Assembly (NCBI RefSeq): GCF_004570875.1
Contig: NZ_SPQK01000011.1
Location: 1-64,000, forward strand
Reading direction: 5' to 3'
Origin: Blastococcus sp. CT_GayMR16
GTDB taxonomy: Bacteria; Actinomycetota; Actinomycetes; Mycobacteriales; Geodermatophilaceae
DNA: 64,000 bases
Program-made: the position numbers and the translations under genes
Part shown: positions 22,514 through 31,888 of the stretch, in pieces
Position numbering within the stretch: the stretch's first letter is position 1
Layout: each line of letters begins with the position of its first letter
Notes under the pieces: generated by a model
Told to the model about the DNA's origin: nothing
Databases searched by the model: none
The model's input: the letters and a program-made list of their open reading frames with translations, nothing else

Positions 22514-23461
22514 ATGGACGGCGTGACGAGTTCCGCGGGCCTGCACCGTGCCCTTCCGGTGCCCGACGGGCTCGAGGGGCAGCGCGTCGACCAGGCACTC
22601 GCCCGGCTGTTCGGGCTGTCCCGCACCGCCGCGGCCGAGGTAGCCGACGCCGGGGGCGTGGTCGTCGACGGGCGGTCCCGCGGCAAGGGTGACCGGCTCA
22701 CCGCCGGCAGCTGGCTCGAGGTCGAGCTGCCCCCGCCGCCGGGGGAGCCGGTCGCACCGCGCCCGGTCGAGGGCATGACGATCCTGTACGACGACGACGA
22801 CATCGTCGTCGTGGACAAGCCGGTGGGAGTGGCCGCCCACCCGAGCCCCGGCTGGGACGGGCCGACCGTCATCGGCGGTCTGGCCGCAGCCGGCTACCGC
22901 ATCTCCACGTCCGGCGCGGCCGAGCGGCAGGGCGTCGTCCACCGGCTCGACGCCGCCACGACCGGGGTGATGGTCGTGGCGAAGAGCGAGCGCGCGTACA
23001 CCTCCCTGAAGGCGGCGTTCAAGGAGCGCACGGTGGCCAAGGGCTACCACGCGCTCGTGCAGGGCCACCCCGATCCGTCGCGCGGCACCATCGATGCTCC
23101 CATCGACCGGCACCCGAAGCACGACTGGCGCTTCGCCGTCGTCAGCGGGGGCCGCCCCTCGGTCACCCACTACCAGGTGATCGAGGCGTTCCCGGCGGCG
23201 AGCCTGGTCGACATCCAGCTCGAGACCGGGCGCACCCACCAGATCCGGGTGCACTTCTCCGCACTGCGCCATCCCTGCGTCGGCGACATCACCTACGGCG
23301 CGGATCCCACGCTGGCCGCCCGCCTCGGCGTCGAGCGGCAGTGGCTGCACGCCGTCAAGCTTGGGTTCCCGCACCCCGCGGACGGCCGCCTCGTGGAGTT
23401 CACCAGCGAGTACCCGCCCGACCTCGCCGGCGCGCTGGCCGTGCTGCGCGCCGAGACCTGA
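22514..23461 (+). CDS. rluD: RluA-family 23S rRNA pseudouridine synthase, RluD-like
   Basis: The 315-residue enzyme isomerises uridines of 23S rRNA. It has an N-terminal S4 RNA-binding domain ([19 protein letters not shown]) and the RluA catalytic domain with HRLDAATTG, where D146 is the catalytic aspartate. [12 protein letters not shown] and PCVGDITYG are further family blocks. The start is either ATG at 22514 or GTG at 22523. The latter lies seven bases after CACAAT and would fit a leaderless mRNA. It follows lspA by 27 bases. Confidence 0.93.
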   Translation: MDGVTSSAGLHRALPVPDGLEGQRVDQALARLFGLSRTAAAEVADAGGVVVDGRSRGKGDRLTAGSWLEVELPPPPGEPVAPRPVEGMTILYDDDDIVVVDKPVGVAAHPSPGWDGPTVIGGLAAAGYRISTSGAAERQGVVHRLDAATTGVMVVAKSERAYTSLKAAFKERTVAKGYHALVQGHPDPSRGTIDAPIDRHPKHDWRFAVVSGGRPSVTHYQVIEAFPAASLVDIQLETGRTHQIRVHFSALRHPCVGDITYGADPTLAARLGVERQWLHAVKLGFPHPADGRLVEFTSEYPPDLAGALAVLRAET

Positions 23462-23470
23462 CCCCCGGCT

Positions 23471-24259
23471 GTGAGCGGACTGCCGGGCTCACTCGCCGAC
23501 TTCGGCCCCGCTGCCCTGGCGGCGGTCGTCGTCGCGGGCTACCTGGTCGTCGGCGAGCCCCTGGTCGGTCACGTGCTGCACCGCCGCTTCGAGGGACGGC
23601 TGCGCACCGACCCCGGTGCCCGGCGCTCCTTCTACGTGCGGCTGCTCATCCTGGAATGGGGGCTGTCCCTGCTCGCCCTCGTGGTCTGGCTGTCGGCTCC
23701 CGGCGTGGACGCCGGCCAGGTCGGCCTGCGCTGGCCCCAGGAGTGGCCGGGCCCGGTCACCGGACTCGTCGTGCTGCTCGTGCTGGCGTTCGTCGTCGTC
23801 TCGACCCGCGCCCTGCGCGGCGGGGCGCTCCTGGAGGCCGCCGAGCCGGTGCGCAAGGCGGGGGAGGGGCGGCACGCCGAGCCGGCCGCGCACGCCACGC
23901 TCGCGCTGCTGCCGCGCACCGCGCGGGAGCGGCGGCTGTTCACGGTGGTCGGGGTCACCGCCGGCGTCTGCGAGGAATGGCTGTACCGCGGGTTCTTCCT
24001 GGCCGTCGTGGCGGCCGTGGCCGGCGGGCTGCCCACCGGGCTGCTCGTCGTCGTCGCGGCGGTGGCCTTCGGCCTGGCCCACGCCTATCAGGGGTGGGTC
24101 GGGATCGTGACCACCGGTCTGCTCGGTGGCGTGATGGCCGCGCTGTACCTGCAGACGGGGTCGCTGCTGCTGCCGGTCCTCCTGCACGCTGCCATCGACC
24201 TGCGCTTCCTCCTCGTGCCGTCCCGGGTGCTCCCGACAGGGCGGGCGGCGGTCGCGTGA
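23471..24259 (+). CDS. CPBP family intramembrane metalloprotease
   Basis: The 262-residue membrane protein has about six hydrophobic segments and the CPBP/Abi motifs EEWLYRGFF (the two glutamates and arginine) and FGLAHAYQGW (histidine), which build the metal site of these Rce1-like proteases. The substrate is unknown; in other bacteria such proteins act in bacteriocin immunity or protein processing. The GTG start comes nine bases after the rluD stop. The stop overlaps the GTG of the next gene (GTGA). Confidence 0.87.
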   Translation: MSGLPGSLADFGPAALAAVVVAGYLVVGEPLVGHVLHRRFEGRLRTDPGARRSFYVRLLILEWGLSLLALVVWLSAPGVDAGQVGLRWPQEWPGPVTGLVVLLVLAFVVVSTRALRGGALLEAAEPVRKAGEGRHAEPAAHATLALLPRTARERRLFTVVGVTAGVCEEWLYRGFFLAVVAAVAGGLPTGLLVVVAAVAFGLAHAYQGWVGIVTTGLLGGVMAALYLQTGSLLLPVLLHAAIDLRFLLVPSRVLPTGRAAVA

Positions 24260-24687
24260 GCGGGCCCACGGCGGGCGTCGCCGGGCCCGCCGACCGGGCC
24301 GGGATCGCCGCCCTGCGCACCCGCGTCTTCGTCGAGGAGCAGGGCGTCCCGCCCGAGATCGAGCAGGACGCCGCGGACGACGAGGCGCTGCACGTGCTCA
24401 GCCGCGACGAGACCGGCGCCGTCGTCGCCACGGGGAGGCTGCTCGTGCGCGGGAGCTCTGCCGGCATCGGCCGGATGGCCGCCGATGCCGCGGTGCGCGG
24501 CCGCGGGTACGGCACGGCCGTCCTCGCCGAACTGCATCGGCAGGCGGTGCTGCACGGCGTGACCGAGGTCGAGCTGCACGCCCAGGTGAGCGCGCGGGGC
24601 TTCTACGAGCGGGCCGGGTACACCGCCGTCGGCGAGGAGTACCAGGAGGCGGGGATCGCCCACGTCACGATGCGGCGCCGGCTGTGA
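24256..24687 (+). CDS. GNAT family N-acetyltransferase
   Basis: The 143-residue protein is a small GNAT fold enzyme. The N-terminal half has RTRVFVEEQGVPPEIEQD, common in the YjcF/ElaA-like subgroup. The acetyl-CoA loop is seen as RMAADAAVRGRGYGTAVL, and HAQVSARGFYERAGYTAVGE completes the domain. The substrate is unknown. It is translationally coupled to the CPBP gene by a GTGA overlap. Confidence 0.88.
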   Translation: MSGPTAGVAGPADRAGIAALRTRVFVEEQGVPPEIEQDAADDEALHVLSRDETGAVVATGRLLVRGSSAGIGRMAADAAVRGRGYGTAVLAELHRQAVLHGVTEVELHAQVSARGFYERAGYTAVGEEYQEAGIAHVTMRRRL

Positions 24688-24695
24688 CCGGCCTC

Positions 24696-24744
24696 CTGCA
24701 GGGGCCCGCCGCGAGCGTGCGAGTGGTGGGGGGCAGGGGGTCCC
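24696..24744 (-). repeat. Dispersed intergenic repeat, copy B
   Basis: Read on the minus strand this segment runs GGACCCCCTGCCCCCCACCA, then CTCGCACGCTCG, then CGGCGGGCCCCTGCAG, close to copy A after ftsQ. It starts nine bases after the acetyltransferase stop, so here the element is inverted relative to the upstream gene. Confidence 0.75.
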
Positions 24745-24892
24745 TACTGTGAGAAGACACGTCCTGTCAGACCCCCGGAGTACACCTTCGGCAATGCGAG
24801 GATCGACCCACCGGACCGCGTCTTCCCCGCCGGTCGCCTGCTGGAGCATCCCTCTGCCGGGCACGCACGACCACTGAGGAGCACGACCACCC

Positions 24893-24917
24893 GTGAGCGA
24901 GCTTGCGAGCGAACGAG
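24893..24917 (+). repeat. GCGAGC-rich repeat before dnaE
   Basis: GTGAGCGAGCTTGCGAGCGA starts here and contains two GCGAGC units around TT. Its inner CGAGCTTGCGAG is the exact reverse complement of the core of repeat copy C at 43006-43017. The remaining spacer to dnaE (CGACGAGCGCTAGCGAGGAG) has similar GCGAG units. Confidence 0.55.
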
Positions 24918-24969
24918 ACAGCACAGCAGCCCCGCGAACGGGCCCGACGAGCGCTAGCGAGGAGTGTTC

Positions 24970-27900
24970 GTGAGCAGCCCGTCCGATTCGTTCGTTCACC
25001 TGCATGTACACACCGAGTACTCGATGCTGGACGGCGCGGCCAAGCTGCCCGAGGTGACGGCGGCGGCCGCGGCCGCGGGCATGCCGGCCCTGGCGATGAC
25101 CGACCACGGCAACGTCTTCGGTGCCTACGACTTCTACAAGCAGGCCACGAAGGCCGGGGTCAAGCCGATCATCGGCATGGAGGGCTACTACACGCCGGGC
25201 TCGCGGTTCGACCGCGCCCCGTTCGACTTCGGCGACAAGCTCCTCGACGAGGAGGGTGACGGCGGGAACAACCGCGGCAAGGCCGCCTACACCCACATGA
25301 CGCTGCTCGCCCGGACGACGGAGGGCATGCACAACCTCTTCCGGATCTCCTCGCTGGCCAGCCTCGAGGGCCAGTACCGCAAGCCGCGGTTCGACCGCGA
25401 CCTGCTGGAGCGGTACGGCACGGGCCTCATCGCCACGACCGGCTGCCCCTCGGGCGAGGTCAACATGTGGCTGCGCGCCGGCAAGGAGGACCGCGCCCGC
25501 CAGGCGGCGGCGGACTTCCAGGACATCTTCGGCAAGGAGAACTTCTACGCCGAGGTGATGGACCACGGCCTGTCCATCGAGAAGAAGACCAAGCCGGCGC
25601 TGCTCGCGATCGCCAAGGACCTCGGCATCCCGCTCCTGGGCACCAACGACCTGCACTACACGCACAAGGAGGACGCGCAGGCCCACGACGCGCTCCTGTG
25701 CATCCAGACCGGCTCCCGGCTCAACGAGACCAACCGCTTCCGCTTCAACGGCGACGGCTACTACCTGAAGAGCTCGGCGGAGATGCGCGCGTTGTTCGCC
25801 GACATGCCCGAGGCGTGCGACAACACCCTGCTCGTCGCCGAGCAGTGCGAGGTGACGTTCACCGAGGGCGCCGACCTCATGCCCCGGTTCCCGCTGCCCG
25901 AGGGGGAGGACGAGACCTCCTGGTTCGTGAAGGAGGTCGAGCGCGGGCTGCACAAGCGCTGGCCGACCGGCATCCCCGATCACGTCCGCAAGCAGGCCGA
26001 CTACGAGGTCGGGATCATCACGCAGATGGGCTTCCCGGGGTACTTCCTCGTGGTCGCCGACTTCATCAACTGGGCGAAGGACCAGGGCATCCGGGTCGGC
26101 CCCGGCCGTGGCTCGGCCGCCGGTTCGCTCGCGGCCTACGCGATGGGCATCACCGACCTCGACCCGCTGGCCCACGGCCTGATCTTCGAGCGGTTCCTCA
26201 ACCCCGAGCGCGTCTCCATGCCCGACGTCGACATCGACTTCGACGACCGCCGCCGCGGCGAGGTCATCCGGTACGTGTCGGAGAAGTACGGCGAGGAGCG
26301 GGTCAGCCAGATCGTCACGTACGGGACGATCAAGGCCAAGGCCGCCATCAAGGACGCCGCCCGCGTGCTCGACCGCCCCTACTCGGTGGGCGACGAGCTG
26401 ACCAAGCTCATGCCGCCGGGCGTCATGGGCAAGGACATCCCGCTGTCGGGGATCTTCGACCCGACCCACGAGCGGTACAAGGAGGCCTCGGAGTTCCGGG
26501 CCCGCTACGAGTCCGACCCGGGCGCCGCCGAGGTCATCGACCAGGCGCGCAAGCTCGAGGGCCTCAAGCGGCAGTGGGGCGTGCACGCGGCCGGCGTCAT
26601 CATCGGCCGGCACCCGCTGATCGACAGCGTGCCGATCATGCGTCGGGAGTCCGACGGCGCGGTGATCACGCAGTTCGACTACCCGACCTGCGAGACGCTC
26701 GGCCTGCTCAAGATGGACTTCCTGGGCCTGCGCAACCTGACCGTGATCGACGACGCGCTGCGCAACATCGTCATCAACGGCAAGGACGCCATCGACCTCG
26801 ACGAGATCAGCAAGGACCTCACCGATCCGGCCACCTACGACCTGCTGGCCCGCGGCGAGACCCTCGGCGTCTTCCAGTTCGACGGCGGTCCGATGCGGTC
26901 GCTGCTGCGCCTGATGCGGCCGGACAACTTCGAGGACATCTCGGCGGTCGGCGCGCTCTACCGGCCGGGCCCCATGGGCGCGAACTCGCACACCAACTAC
27001 GCCCTGCGCAAGAACGGCCAGCAGGAGGTCACCCCGATCCACCCGGAGCTGGCCGAGCCACTGGAGGAGATCCTCGGGCAGACCTACGGCCTGATCGTCT
27101 ACCAGGAGCAGGTCATGTCGATCGCGCAGAAGGTCGCCGGGTACTCCCTCGGCAAGGCCGACCTGCTGCGCCGCGCGATGGGCAAGAAGAAGAAGTCGGT
27201 CCTGGACGCCGAGTACGTCGGGTTCGAGGCCGGCATGAAGGCGAACGGCTTCTCCCCGGCGGCGGTCAAGACGCTGTGGGACATCCTCGTGCCCTTCGCC
27301 GACTACGCCTTCAACAAGGCGCACTCGGCCGCCTACGGACTGATCTCCTACTGGACGGCGTACCTCAAGGCCAACTTCCCGGCCGAGTACATGGCTGCCC
27401 TGCTCACCAGTGTGGGCGACGACAAGGACAAGCGGCCGGTCTACCTGGCCGAGTGCCGCCGGATGGGCATCAAGGTGCTCCCGCCGGACGTCAACGAGTC
27501 CTCGGCCGACTTCACCGCCGTCGGCACCGACATCCGCTTCGGTCTGGCGTCGGTGCGCAACGTCGGCCACAACGTGGTCGAGGCGATCGCCCGGGCCCGC
27601 GAGGAGCAGGGCGCGTTCAAGGACTTCGCGGACTTCCTCCGCAAGATCGACGCGGTGGCCTGCAACAAGAAGGTCGTCGAGAGCCTCTGCAAGGCCGGCG
27701 CCTTCGACTCCCTCGGGCACTCGCGCCAAGGCCTGGTCGCCGTCCACGCGAACGCCGTCGACATGGCGATGAGCCTCAAGCGCAAGGAGGCCGAGGGCCA
27801 GTTCGACCTGTTCGGCGGCTTCGGTGGCGGTGTCGGGGAGGATGGCGAGGCCGACGACCCGTTCGGCGGGGCGATGGACATCGCCATCCCCACGGCCGAC

Positions 27901-28539
27901 TGGTCGAAGTCCGAACGCCTGGTCTTCGAGCGCGACATGCTCGGGCTCTACGTGTCCGACCACCCGCTGCACGGCGTCGAGCACGTGCTCGCGTCGCACG
28001 CCGACACCCCGATCGCCGAGATCAACGCCGGCGGTGTCGAGGACGGCGCGAACGTCACCGTCGCCGGCATCCTCACCGCGGTCGGCCCGCGGACCAACAA
28101 GCAGGGCGCACCCTGGGCCATCGCGACACTGGAGGACCTGGAGTCCGGCATCGAGGTGCTGCTCTTCCCGAAGACGTGGGCCGAGTACTCCGACAAGGTG
28201 GTCCGCGACCAGATCGTGGCCATCAAGGGCCGGATCAGCCGGCGGGACGACCAGCCGTCGATCTTCGCCTCGGAGGTGAGCGTCCCCGAGCTCACGGAGG
28301 GTCCGCGCGGCCCGGTCCTGGTGTCGATGCCCGCCGCCCGCTGCACGCCCCCGGTCGTGGAGCGGCTGCGCGAGGTACTCGGCAGTCACCCCGGAACCAC
28401 CGAGGTGCAGCTGAAGCTCGTCAACGGCAGCCGCGAGACCGTGCTGCGCCTCGACCAGGGCCTGCGGGTCCGGCCCAGCACCGCGCTGATGGGCGACATC
28501 AAGGCGCTGCTCGGCCCCACCAGCGTGGCGCTCCTCTGA
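24970..28539 (+). CDS. dnaE: DNA polymerase III subunit alpha
   Basis: DnaE is the replicative polymerase. The 1189-residue protein starts with the PHP domain (FVHLHVHTEYSMLDGA). The palm follows, with the catalytic block PDVDIDFDDRRR (D419, D421), then RGSAAGSLAAY and GVHAAGVIIG. The fingers and tandem helix-hairpin-helix carry YQEQVMSIAQKVAGYSLG and FNKAHSAAYG, and an OB domain near the C-terminus has VTVAGILTAVGPRTNKQG. I prefer the GTG at 24970 over the GTG at 24964, because GAGGAG then lies five bases upstream. Length fits DnaE1. Confidence 0.97.
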   Translation: MSSPSDSFVHLHVHTEYSMLDGAAKLPEVTAAAAAAGMPALAMTDHGNVFGAYDFYKQATKAGVKPIIGMEGYYTPGSRFDRAPFDFGDKLLDEEGDGGNNRGKAAYTHMTLLARTTEGMHNLFRISSLASLEGQYRKPRFDRDLLERYGTGLIATTGCPSGEVNMWLRAGKEDRARQAAADFQDIFGKENFYAEVMDHGLSIEKKTKPALLAIAKDLGIPLLGTNDLHYTHKEDAQAHDALLCIQTGSRLNETNRFRFNGDGYYLKSSAEMRALFADMPEACDNTLLVAEQCEVTFTEGADLMPRFPLPEGEDETSWFVKEVERGLHKRWPTGIPDHVRKQADYEVGIITQMGFPGYFLVVADFINWAKDQGIRVGPGRGSAAGSLAAYAMGITDLDPLAHGLIFERFLNPERVSMPDVDIDFDDRRRGEVIRYVSEKYGEERVSQIVTYGTIKAKAAIKDAARVLDRPYSVGDELTKLMPPGVMGKDIPLSGIFDPTHERYKEASEFRARYESDPGAAEVIDQARKLEGLKRQWGVHAAGVIIGRHPLIDSVPIMRRESDGAVITQFDYPTCETLGLLKMDFLGLRNLTVIDDALRNIVINGKDAIDLDEISKDLTDPATYDLLARGETLGVFQFDGGPMRSLLRLMRPDNFEDISAVGALYRPGPMGANSHTNYALRKNGQQEVTPIHPELAEPLEEILGQTYGLIVYQEQVMSIAQKVAGYSLGKADLLRRAMGKKKKSVLDAEYVGFEAGMKANGFSPAAVKTLWDILVPFADYAFNKAHSAAYGLISYWTAYLKANFPAEYMAALLTSVGDDKDKRPVYLAECRRMGIKVLPPDVNESSADFTAVGTDIRFGLASVRNVGHNVVEAIARAREEQGAFKDFADFLRKIDAVACNKKVVESLCKAGAFDSLGHSRQGLVAVHANAVDMAMSLKRKEAEGQFDLFGGFGGGVGEDGEADDPFGGAMDIAIPTADWSKSERLVFERDMLGLYVSDHPLHGVEHVLASHADTPIAEINAGGVEDGANVTVAGILTAVGPRTNKQGAPWAIATLEDLESGIEVLLFPKTWAEYSDKVVRDQIVAIKGRISRRDDQPSIFASEVSVPELTEGPRGPVLVSMPAARCTPPVVERLREVLGSHPGTTEVQLKLVNGSRETVLRLDQGLRVRPSTALMGDIKALLGPTSVALL

Positions 28540-28580
28540 GCCCCGACGCCGGCGGGGCGGGAACGAGGTTCACTGGTGGC

Positions 28581-29258
28581 GTGAGTCCTTCCCCCGCGGC
28601 CGACGACCCCATGCCCGACGGTGACCCGGACCAGTCGGCCGCGTGCGCCTACTGGCGTGGGTGGCCGGAGGTCCGGGCGGACCTGCGCAGCTCGGTGGGG
28701 CTGGTGCTCGTCCTCGCGCTCGCCGGGCTGATCGCTGGGCTGCTGTGGTGGTGGCTGGCGCCGCGGGCCGACTTCCGGATCACCGATGCAGGCCCCGTGG
28801 CGATCGGCGACCCGTCGGAGGAGCTGCTCGTCGCCGACGACGCCGTCCTCGCGCTGATCCTCACCGCCTTCGGGCTCGCAGCCGGGGCGGCCGCGTGGTT
28901 CCTGCGCCGGCGGCGGGGCGTGGCCACCGTTCTCGCCCTGGCCGTCGGTGGTTCGGCGATGGCGGCCGTCGCCTGGCAGCTGGGCGAGCTCCTCGGCCCC
29001 GGCCCGAACCAGGCGCAGCTGTCCGACCTCGGCGCGGTCGTGACCACCTCGTTGACCCTCGGCTCGCTCCCCGCACTGGCTCTCGCGCCGTTCGCCGCCC
29101 TGCTCGCCTACCTCGTGCCCGTCGTCGCCGTGCACCGCGACGACCTGGGCCGGACGCCGGCCCCGACCCGAACCGTCGAGTCGTCACCCGGGGCCACTCC
29201 GGGGGAGCTCGACGACCGTCCGCTCGAGAACGCGCCGCCCGGGCGGCCCTCGGTCTGA
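28581..29258 (+). CDS. DUF2567-like membrane protein
   Basis: The 225-residue protein has four predicted membrane segments (about 35-58, 88-110, 115-135 and 155-180). A loop containing EELLVADDAVLALILTAFGL recalls DUF2567 proteins of actinobacteria, which have an acidic motif of this type before the second helix. The C-terminus is polar and Pro-rich. The GTG start is six bases after TTCACT. The function is unknown. Confidence 0.65.
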   Translation: MSPSPAADDPMPDGDPDQSAACAYWRGWPEVRADLRSSVGLVLVLALAGLIAGLLWWWLAPRADFRITDAGPVAIGDPSEELLVADDAVLALILTAFGLAAGAAAWFLRRRRGVATVLALAVGGSAMAAVAWQLGELLGPGPNQAQLSDLGAVVTTSLTLGSLPALALAPFAALLAYLVPVVAVHRDDLGRTPAPTRTVESSPGATPGELDDRPLENAPPGRPSV

Positions 29259-29265
29259 CCGGCGC

Positions 29266-29271
29266 TACCGT
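29266..29271 (+). promoter_or_regulatory. -10-like hexamer, leaderless start
   Basis: TACCGT ends six bases before the GTG of the following gene; no ribosome site is present. Confidence 0.45.
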
Positions 29272-29277
29272 GCGCCC

Positions 29278-29670
29278 GTGGCCCCGGACGATGCGCTCGT
29301 CGCGAATGAACTGGTGCAGGTGTTGGTCGGTCAGCCGTTCACGCAGTTGCGCGTGCGCGTCGGCGACGCGCAGCTGCTCTTCGCCGGCGAACTGCTCGTC
29401 TCGTTGGAAGCACCGGCTCGGGTCGGCGATGCCGGCGTGGCCGGCGTGATCACGTACGGGCTCGACGGGCTCTCCCTGCTCGTACCTCTGCTCGGGGGCG
29501 ACGTGACCGAGGCCGCCGTGAGCGATCGTGGCGAGCTGGCCGTGACCATCGGTGGGACGACCGTGCGCTGTGCCGGTACCCCCGACTACGAGGCGTGGAC
29601 GTTCAACGCACCTACGGGCGAGCTGGTCGTGTGCACGCCGGGAGGCTTGGCCATCTGGGGCCCTCGGTAG
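29278..29670 (+). CDS. DUF6188-like small protein
   Basis: The 130-residue cytosolic protein is built of beta-strand-like alternating segments: an N-terminal VNELV-like region, two 'LL-G' blocks (SLLVPLLGGDV) and a C-terminal YEAWTFNAPTGELVVCTPGG followed by LAIWGPR. The YEAW ... VC-PGG ending is what I recall of DUF6188 proteins. No enzyme motif is visible. It converges with the LON-domain gene, nine bases away. Confidence 0.65.
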   Translation: MAPDDALVANELVQVLVGQPFTQLRVRVGDAQLLFAGELLVSLEAPARVGDAGVAGVITYGLDGLSLLVPLLGGDVTEAAVSDRGELAVTIGGTTVRCAGTPDYEAWTFNAPTGELVVCTPGGLAIWGPR

Positions 29671-29679
29671 GAGAGCGGC

Positions 29680-30504
29680 TCAGTTGACCGTCATCGGTGC
29701 GGCGAACTGCCGCAGCGGGGCGGGCACCGCGCCGAGGGTCTGCAACAGGGTCAGCTCCCGGCGCAGCAGCCGGGACTCGGCGGCCAGCCGGCGCCGCGTC
29801 GCGGACTCGGCCAGCAGCGCCTGACGGTCCTCGGTGGTGAGCAGGGCGCTCGACGCCACCAGGTAGGACAGTGCCGTCGGGTCGCCGGTCACCGCGTGCA
29901 GCAGCACGGCTGTCTCCGCGTCGACGGCAGGCTCCCCGCCGCCTCCCGAGCCCAGGTCCGCCACCTCGGCCACGTACCGGGTGAACAGGTCGCGGACGTT
30001 GCGCGAGAGGACGCCCATCGAGCCGCGCGCGACGGAGGCGACGACGTCGTCCAGATCCGCCGCTGCCACGCTCGGCACCACGAGCCCGCCCGGACCGACG
30101 ATGCCGTCGTGGTCGCCGGCGGCCTCCTCGGCGGACTCCTCGTCGGCCAGCCACTCCACCTCGGCCTGCAGGTAGGGCGGCTCCTCGCCGATCACGACGT
30201 CGAGCAGCCGGAAGCGCTCGCCGCCGACGGTCACGATCCGGAAGCCGCCGTCCTTCTGGGGACGCACGGCCTGGACGCGCGCGGTGCAGCCGATGTCGTA
30301 GAGGGCCTCGGCGGGGGCGACCTGCTCGACCTCCCAGCCCTGGCGGATCGCGACGACACCGAAGAACCGCCGGTCACCTGCCTCCGGCAGGGCCAGCAGG
30401 TCGTGCATCAGTCGGCGGTAGCGCGGCTCGAAGATCTGCAGCGGCAGGACCACGCCGGGGAACAGGGGCGTCCCGAGCGGGAACAGCGGGATCAGCTCGC
30501 CCAT
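29680..30504 (-). CDS. LON peptidase substrate-binding domain protein
   Basis: The 274-residue protein matches the stand-alone LON N-terminal domain family (PUA-like fold). The N-terminal [28 protein letters not shown] is diagnostic, and [11 protein letters not shown] is a later block. The AAA and protease domains are absent, so it is not a protease. A C-terminal helical part follows ([20 protein letters not shown]). The role is unknown; it may bind proteins. It is divergent from hisD. Confidence 0.88.
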   Translation of the reverse strand: MGELIPLFPLGTPLFPGVVLPLQIFEPRYRRLMHDLLALPEAGDRRFFGVVAIRQGWEVEQVAPAEALYDIGCTARVQAVRPQKDGGFRIVTVGGERFRLLDVVIGEEPPYLQAEVEWLADEESAEEAAGDHDGIVGPGGLVVPSVAAADLDDVVASVARGSMGVLSRNVRDLFTRYVAEVADLGSGGGGEPAVDAETAVLLHAVTGDPTALSYLVASSALLTTEDRQALLAESATRRRLAAESRLLRRELTLLQTLGAVPAPLRQFAAPMTVN

Positions 30505-30586
30505 CCCGCGAGACTACGGGGGCCGTCCGGTGGCTGCCGCGCCCTGGCTACCCTGGAGATTCGCCGTCGCCATACCGGAGGTGCCC

Positions 30587-31888
30587 GTGCTCGCCCGCAT
30601 CGACCTGCGTGGATCCGCGCTGCCGGGGGCCCGAGAGCTCGCCGGGCTGTTGCCGCGGGCCGGTACCGACATCGACTCGGTCATGGCCACCGTCCGCCCG
30701 CTGTGCGAGGACGTCCGCATCCGTGGCGCGCAGGCGGTCCGGGAGATCACCGCCCGGCTGGACGGCGTCGACTCCGCCGACTTCGCCGTGCCGCAGGAGG
30801 CGCTGGACCGGGCGCTCGCCGAGTGCGACCCCGCACTGCGCGCGGCGCTCGAGGAGACGATCACCCGGGTCCGCACGGTGCACGCCGACCAGCGGCGCAC
30901 CGACGTCACCACCCAGGTCGTCCGCGGCGGCACCGTAACCGAGCGCTGGCTGCCCGTGCGACGGGTCGGGCTCTATGTCCCGGGCGGTCTGGCGCCGCTG
31001 CTGTCCAGCGTGGTCATGAACGTCGTCCCCGCCCAGATCGCCGGCGTGGAGTCGATCGCCGTCGCCTCCCCGCCCCAGCGCGACCACGGCGGCCTGCCCG
31101 ACCCGGGCGTCCTCGCCGCGTGCGCGCTGCTGGGCGTCACCGAGGTCTACGCCGTCGGCGGGGCGCAGGCCATCGCGGTCTTCGGCTACGGCGCCGGTTC
31201 CTGCGAGCCGGTCGACATGGTCACCGGCCCGGGCAACGTCTACGTGACGGCGGCCAAGCGGCTCCTGCGCGGCATGATCGGCATCGACTCCGAGGCCGGC
31301 CCGACCGAGGTCGCGATCCTCGCCGACGACACCGCCGACCCCGCGCACGTCGCCGCCGACCTGATCAGCCAGGCCGAGCACGACCCGCTGGCCGGCGCCG
31401 TCCTGGTCACCACGAGCGTGGAACTGGCCGACGCCGTCCTCGACCTGGTGCCCGGGCAGGTCGCGGCCACCAAGCACTCCGACCGGATCACCACGGCGCT
31501 CAACGGCACCCAGTCGGGCATCGTGCTGGTCGACGACCTCGACACCGGGCTGCGCGTCGTCGACGCCTACGCCGCCGAGCACCTGGAGATCCAGACCCGG
31601 GATGCCCGCGAGGTCGCGGCACGCGTCCGCAACGCCGGGGCGATCTTCGTCGGTGCGTGGTCGCCGGTGTCGCTGGGCGACTACTGCGCCGGTTCCAACC
31701 ACGTCCTGCCCACCGGCGGCTGCGCACGGCACTCCAGCGGGCTGTCGGTGCAGTCGTTCCTGCGCGGGATCCACGTCGTGGAGTACGACCAGCAGGCCCT
31801 GGCCGACGTCGCGGGCCACATCGACGCCCTCGCCGGCGCCGAGGACCTGCCCGCCCACGCAGCCGCCGTCCGGGTGCGACAGCGCTGA
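30587..31888 (+). CDS. hisD: Histidinol dehydrogenase
   Basis: HisD oxidises L-histidinol to L-histidine in two NAD-dependent steps. The 433-residue protein shows the family blocks [59 protein letters not shown] (zinc region) and [20 protein letters not shown]. The GTG at 30587 was chosen because it begins LARIDLRG, the usual start, and CGGAG is six bases upstream; a GTG two codons earlier is possible. A TACCCT -10-like hexamer lies at 30549. It overlaps hisC (TGATG). Confidence 0.96.
   Translation: MLARIDLRGSALPGARELAGLLPRAGTDIDSVMATVRPLCEDVRIRGAQAVREITARLDGVDSADFAVPQEALDRALAECDPALRAALEETITRVRTVHADQRRTDVTTQVVRGGTVTERWLPVRRVGLYVPGGLAPLLSSVVMNVVPAQIAGVESIAVASPPQRDHGGLPDPGVLAACALLGVTEVYAVGGAQAIAVFGYGAGSCEPVDMVTGPGNVYVTAAKRLLRGMIGIDSEAGPTEVAILADDTADPAHVAADLISQAEHDPLAGAVLVTTSVELADAVLDLVPGQVAATKHSDRITTALNGTQSGIVLVDDLDTGLRVVDAYAAEHLEIQTRDAREVAARVRNAGAIFVGAWSPVSLGDYCAGSNHVLPTGGCARHSSGLSVQSFLRGIHVVEYDQQALADVAGHIDALAGAEDLPAHAAAVRVRQR

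Larger units (their letters stand above)
24688..24969 (+). other. Intergenic region upstream of dnaE
   Basis: The 282-base gap contains repeat copy B at its left end, a middle part without recognisable signals, and at the right a second GAGC-rich repeat. No ORF with a credible start or family match is present. The dnaE ribosome site GAGGAG is at 24959-24964. Confidence 0.55.

Noticed and set aside
24088-28389. Minus-strand open frame of 1433 codons opposite dnaE
   Set aside because: It is a shadow of the dnaE codon pattern in very GC-rich DNA. It has no recognisable domain, is full of Arg, Gly, Asp and Val, and lies antisense to a certain gene. Similar long antisense frames cover ftsZ, the sugar permeases, murC and gltB.
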